Shown here: positions 58,793 to 64,000 of the stretch, one piece after another
How positions within the stretch are numbered: the first letter of the stretch is position 1
Layout of the letters: each line of letters starts with the position of its first letter
Source of the DNA: Paguma larvata
Lineage: Eukaryota; Chordata; Mammalia; Carnivora; Viverridae
Assembly (NCBI GenBank): GCA_030068075.1
Contig: CM057835.1
Location: forward strand, 23,714,930 to 23,778,929
DNA length: 64,000 nt
Direction: 5' to 3'
Position numbers and translations under genes: made by a program
Notes under the pieces: model-generated
What the model saw: only the letters and a program-made list of their open reading frames with translations
Told to the model about the DNA's origin: nothing
Databases searched by the model: none

Positions 58793-59984
58793 TTTTTTTT
58801 TTTTTTTTTTTTTAAGATTTAAATTCCAGTTAACATCCAGTGTAATATTAGTTTCAGGAGTATAATATAGTGTGAATCACTGCTCTTACTTTGCTGATAC
58901 TTCAGTCTCTTCAGCTCAAATCCTCATGAAGATAACAAATTTCTTAGGTAATGAATGGATATATTTCAAAATTCAGGAGATTAAAAGGAGTGTGGTGATT
59001 GGTTTCCCTTCTGCCTTCATCTCCAGTTAGGCATTTCCTTTCTCGGGAAACAACTGGTGTTACCCACTAGTGGATTGTTAGGTATTTTATATATAAATCA
59101 TAAACATCATATCTGTATGTTTTCTATAAAAATATAGATCATACAAATCTATATGTATATGGATATTTATGTGGGTATACGATTGCAGGTCTGTATCTTC
59201 CTTACCCATCCTTGAAATTTTCCTTTTTTTCTCTCATCTGTTGTGAGATGATGGTGACCTATAATATTCAGTATGACATGATGGTTTAGGGTGTACAGAA
59301 TGGTTTGATGTACTTCTATATTGTCAATTACCACAGTACTTAACACCTGTCCCTTCGTGTAATTTTTTGTAGTGAGGATATTTAAGATCTATTTGAACAG
59401 CTTTCAAGTACATGAGGTGGAGTCATTGACTTTAGTTACCATGCTGTACGTTAGATCTTCAGAATAAAATCCTTATAACTGGAAGTCGGTACCCTTTGAT
59501 CAACATCTTCCTGTTTTTTCCAACTCCCAGTGCCTGGCAACTACCATTAATTCTAGGACTTAGGAGTTTTTGATTCCACATGTAAATGATTTGGTATCTT
59601 TCTGGCTTCAGATTATGTCATCAAGCTCCATCCATATTGTCACAAAGGGCAGAATTTCCTCCTCCTGGCTGAATATTCCACTGTGTGTATACACTACGTC
59701 TTTATCGTGTCCTCCCTTAATGGACTCTTAGGTTGTTTCCATATCTTGGCTATGGTGAATAATGCTGTGACGAACACAGGAGTATAGACAACTCTTTGAG
59801 ATCTTGATTTCCTTTCTTTTGGGTATACACCCCAAAGTGGATTGCTGGATCCTATGGTAGTTTAATTTTTAATTTCTTGAACCTGAGTATTGTTTTCCTT
59901 AAGGACTATACCAATTCACCTTGCCCCTGCACAAGGGTTCCTTTCCTTTACATCTTCAGAACATGTGTCTTTTTGAAACGAAGA

Positions 59985-60150
59985 CATGACATGAGAGACT
60001 CTCAAAGAATAAGAACTGAGGGGAGAGATGGGTGTGGGAGGGGGGAGAGTGGGTGATGGGCACAGAGGAGGGCACTCGTTGGATTGAGCACTGGGTGTTG
60101 TATAGAAACCAATTTGACAATAAATTATTAAAAAAAAATAAAATGCCACA
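59985..60150 (+). mobile_element. Young LINE-1 3' end nested in the older LINE-1
   Basis: 'gagagactctcaaagaataagaactgagggg', 'agtgggtgatgggcacagaggagggcactcgttgg', 'gagcactgggtgttgtatagaaaccaatttgacaataaattatt' plus an A-rich tail to about 60161. It is the same tail type as at 24226. A clear target duplication was not found. Confidence 0.8.
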
Positions 60151-61006
60151 AAAAAAAAAGAAAATCGCTATTCTTACGAATGTGAGGTGCTATCACACTG
60201 GTTTTGATTTGCACTTCCTTGATAGTTAATGAGGAGTGCTTTTTGATGTACCTGTTGGCCATCTGGATGTCATCTTTGGAAAAACTTCTCTTCCTTTCTC
60301 TGCCCATCTTAAGGTATGGGCTTTATTTTTTTTTTCTTAAGTTATATGAATTCATTATATTGGGTATTGGTCCCTTAATAGATGTTTTATATGTGTTTTG
60401 TCCTATTTCATAGGTTACCTTTTCATTTTGTTGCTTGTTTCTCATGCTGGGCAGAAGCTTTTTAGTTCGATGTAGCCCCACTTTCATATTTGCTCTTGTT
60501 ATGCTTTCAGTGTCCCATCCAAATATTGTTGCCAAAACAAATGTCCAGGAACTTTCCTTTTATCTTCTAGGTGTTTTATAGTTTCAGGTCTGTGTTTAAG
60601 GCTTGAATTTAAGGCATGAGTTAAATTTCTTGAGCGATATGATAGAGGTTCATTTTATTTGCTTTTCAGTTATCCAGTTTTCCCAATAAAATTGAACAAA
60701 CTATCCTTTCCCTACTGAGTATTTCTTCTTTGTCAAGTATCAGTTGACTGTACATGGCAAGGATTTATTTCTGGGTTCTGAATTCTGTTGGTCTAAGTGT
60801 TGCTTTTACGCCGGTACTGTAGTGTTTCGATTCCTGTAGCATTGTAATATAGTTTGAAATCGAGTGTGTGATGCCTCCAACTTTGTTCTCAAGATTGCTT
60901 TGGCTATTTTGTAGTTCCATCTGAATTTTAGGACTATTTTCTATTTTTGTGGAAAAATATTATTGGATTTTTGAATCTGTATATTGTTTTGGGTAGCATG
61001 GACATT

Positions 61007-61183
61007 TTAGGTCGATTTTTGAGAGAGCATGAGTAGAAGAGGGGCACAGAGAAGGGACGGAGGATCCAAAGGGGGCTCCACATTGACAGCAGTGAGCCCG
61101 ATGCGGGGCTCAAATTCACAAACTGTGAGATCATGACCTGAGCTGAAGTCGGATGCTCAACTGACTGAGCCACCCAGGGCCCC
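61007..61183 (-). mobile_element. Carnivore SINE inserted in LINE-1
   Basis: Minus-strand copy flanked by a perfect 18-bp duplication, TTGGGTAGCATGGACATT (60989-61006 and 61184-61201). Confidence 0.95.
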
Positions 61184-62489
61184 TTGGGTAGCATGGACAT
61201 TATTACAACAATATTAACTTTTCCAATCCAAGGACACAGAATATCTCTACATTTGTCTTCAGTTTCATCAATGTCTTACGGTTTCAGGTGTACAGAACTT
61301 TTAGCATCTTGGTTAAATTTGAGTACTTTGTGTTTGATGTTACTAAAAGCAGGATTAAGAACTTCTCATACTTAAATGTTAGTGTATAGAGACACAAGTG
61401 ATTCCATGTGTTGATTTTTATATCCGCAATTTTATTGAAACCATTGACTAGTTCTAATGGATAATTTAGTGGAATCCTCAAGATTTTCTATGTAGAAAAT
61501 AATTTAATCTGAAAAGACCACTTTACAGATTTGGATGTCTTTTTTTCTTCTTGCCTGATTACCCTGGCTAGGATTTCCATAATTATGTTGAACAGCAGTG
61601 GTGAGACTGGGCACCCTTGTCTTGTTCCTGATCTTAGAGGAAAAGCTTCTAGCTTCTCCTATGGATTATGTTAGCTATGGGTTTGTCATATGTGGCCTTC
61701 ATTATGTTGAGGTATGTTCTCTTTGTACCCCAGTTTGAGAGTTTTTATCATGAAAGGTGGTTGAATTTTGTCAAAGGCTTTTCTGGATTTCTTGGTAACT
61801 TTATTAATATGGTGTATCACACTTACTGATTTGTGTATGCTATCCATCCTTGGATCCCAAGGATAAATTTCACTAAGTCATGGTGTATAATCCTCTTAAC
61901 GTGCTGTTGGTTAGTTTGCTTAAATTTTGAGATACACGTTTATCTGCATGGCGATCTGTTTCGCCCTGTAGTTCTTTACTTAGCAGCGTCCTTATCTGGC
62001 TTTGGTATCCTGATGGCTCTGGCCTGCTAAAATTGCTTTGAAACTTGTCCTTCTCTTCACTTTCACAGAAGAGTTTGAGAAGAACTAGCTTTAATTCTTC
62101 TTTGAATGTTTGGTAGAATTCACCAGTGAAACTATCTGGTCTTGCGTTTTAGAGGAAGGGTTTTGGTTACTATTGGATTCTCCTTACTTGCTGTTGGTCT
62201 GTTCAGGTTTTTTATTCATGGCTCAGTCTTGGTGTTTTGTATGTTTTTAGGAACTTAACCATTTTTTTGGTTATCTAATTTGTTGGCAGATAATGGTTCA
62301 TAGTACTCTTTTATCCTCTGTATTTTTGTGGTATCACTTGTAATGTTTCCTCTTTGTGGTTTCATTTACGTCTTTTTCTTGAATAGAGTTAAGGGTTTGT
62401 CAATGTTTTACCCCTCCAAAAAACCCAGCTCTTAGTTTAATCTTTTTCACTCTCATCTTTATTTTCTTCTAGCTTTGGCTTCATTTGTT

Positions 62490-62660
62490 AAAAACAACTT
62501 TATTTTGAGATTGAGCCATGAATAGGGTGGGGGGGCTGAAGAGAATCCCACGCAGGCTCCCATACCCAATGTGGGGCTCAGTCTCCTGAACTTATAAGCT
62601 CATGACTTGTGCCAAGATCAAGAAGTCAGATGCTTAACAGACTGAGGCACCCAAGCGCCC
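62490..62660 (-). mobile_element. Carnivore SINE inserted in LINE-1
   Basis: Minus-strand copy ('...agactgaggcacccaagcgccc' head) flanked by TTGGCTTCATTTGTT (62475-62489) and TTGGCTTCGTTTGTT (62661-62675), one mismatch. Confidence 0.93.
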
Positions 62661-64000
62661 TTGGCTTCGTTTGTTCTTTTTCTAGTTCCTTGAGGTAGAA
62701 AGTTGAGAACTCTTTTCATAATGCAGGTGTCTATTGCTATGAACTTGGTTCTTGGAACTGCTTTTGGTGCATCCCTCCTTCCTTTTGGTAGGTTTCTATT
62801 CTTTGAGGATTTTGTTGATTTCCCTTTCGGTTTCTTCTTTGATCCATGGTAGTTAAGGATTGTGTAATCACCACGTTTGTTAATTTGCTGCCTTTTGTCT
62901 TATTGGTGAGTGCTAGTTTCATACCCTCATGTTTTGGAAAGCTATTTAGCAGGAGGACAGTCTGACCTGTCCTGGAGAATATTCTGTATACAGTCGAGAA
63001 TGTGTATTTTCACATTGGATGTGTATTTGACATCGGATGGAATATTCTGTATATATTAGGCTATCTGGTCCAAAGTACAGTTTAAGTCCTGTGGGTGGTT
63101 TTTTATTGCCATCGTGGTGGGCTGTTTTTTTGGTCGGATGCTCTATCAGTTGTTGAAGGTATTTTTTTTCTCCCTTCAGATCTGTTGGTATTTGCTTAAC
63201 AGATTTAGGTGTTTCAGTGTTGGATGTAATTGACCTATGTCATTATAAAATGTCCATCTTGATATCATTACAGCTTTTGAGTTAGTCTATTTTGTCTGAT
63301 CAAGGTATAGCTACCCATGCTTTCTTTTGGGTTCCATTTGCATGGAATAGCTTTTCCATCTCTTCACTTTGAGCATGTTTATGTCCTTAAACCTGAAGGG
63401 ACTTTCTTGTGTGCAGCATATAATTAGGTCATGGAATTTTTAAAAAACCAAACATTGCATGCCTTTGTATTAGACAATAATATGCTTACATTCAGAGTAA
63501 TTGACATAGGCAAGGACTTCCTAGTACCATCTTACTCGGCTTTCAGGCTGGATAGTTTCTTCCTTCGTCTCTTGCTATTATCTTTTTGGAATTGATTTTC
63601 CATGGGAAGTATGCTTTGATTCTCTTTATCTTTGTAGCTGTTCTAGGATTTTGCCTTATGGTTACCATAAGCCTTACATAAAACATCGATGCTGCTATCC
63701 ACTTTGATTACATACAAAAACTTTAGCTTTTTACTCCCTTTTTTGTCGCCAAAAAAATACTTTTTATATTGTATGCTAACATTATAAATTTTGTATATTA
63801 ACGAATTATTATAGCTGGTTATTTTAATACCTTTTTCTCTCCACCTTTTTAGTAGAGTTGACACACTACCTAATGACTGTATTAGAGTATACTTAGATTT
63901 GTCTGCTTTACCAGGGTGGTGTATGTTTTCATGTTAGTAATTAGTATCCTTTCATTGCAGCTTGAATAACTCTTCTCAGAACTTCATATAAGACAGGTCT

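Larger units (their letters stand above)
58793..64000 (-). mobile_element. Long LINE-1, minus strand, runs off the window
   Basis: A T21 tail (58793-58813) is followed by antisense 3' UTR ('aagatttaaattccagttaacatccag...agtttcaggagtataatatag'), an old 3' block ('ttgattccacatgtaaatgatttggtatc', 'ggttgtttccatatcttggctatggtgaataatgctgtgacgaac'), then antisense ORF2 ('gggtatacaccccaaagtggattgctggatcc', 'tgagactgggcacccttgtcttgttcctgatcttagaggaaaagc', 'gtttatgtccttaaacctgaaggg'). All frames are broken, so it is a dead copy. It is at least 5.2 kb including three later insertions and its 5' end lies beyond 64,000. Confidence 0.85.

Overview
This window is nuclear DNA of a carnivoran mammal, most likely a cat (Felidae or close Feliformia). 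The evidence is about 20 tRNA-Lys-type carnivore SINEs whose heads read like GGGGCGCCTGGGTGGCTCAG and whose bodies carry the felid-type GCTCTGTGCTGACAGCTCAG segment rather than the dog-type one. The 3' ends of young carnivore LINE-1 elements (ending ...CAATTTGACAATAAAT) and ancient mammalian repeats (L2, MIR, MER5) fit the same assignment. Nothing here is bacterial, plasmid or phage, and almost all open reading frames are chance frames in intron or repeat sequence.

Layout. Positions 1 to about 10,100 are upstream or intergenic DNA rich in retroelements. They include an old ERVL-type LTR (about 800-1390), a complete solo LTR with a perfect 6-bp target duplication (3003-3454, minus strand), several SINEs, and MIR and MER5A fragments. 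Positions about 11,150-13,060 form a strong CpG island with a consensus CTCF motif (11261-11274), a YY1-like motif overlapping a 9-codon upstream ORF, and a probable very short first coding exon (11790-11816, MSVSELYSQ) that ends in a consensus splice donor. I could not name the gene.

From 11,817 to the right edge the sequence looks like one very long first intron, or intron plus intergenic DNA. I found no second exon that I can defend. This part holds SINE and LINE copies, L2 and MIR relics, homopolymers and several G-quadruplex motifs. An unidentified minus-strand reading frame (22056-22355) has a protein-like acidic-serine segment. A 121-bp insert with a perfect 13-bp target duplication (43605-43725) looks like a small retrocopy or 3' transduction. 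Positions 58,793-64,000 are one long minus-strand LINE-1 that contains a younger plus-strand LINE-1 end and two SINEs with target duplications.

No new multi-gene system is visible. The items most worth a second look are the solo LTR and its duplicated E-box block, the CpG-island promoter with its tiny first exon, the 43.6-kb retro-insert, the 22-kb minus-strand frame and the very short-loop G-quadruplex at 16,471. All repeat family names are from recognition of consensus patterns by eye, without a database search.
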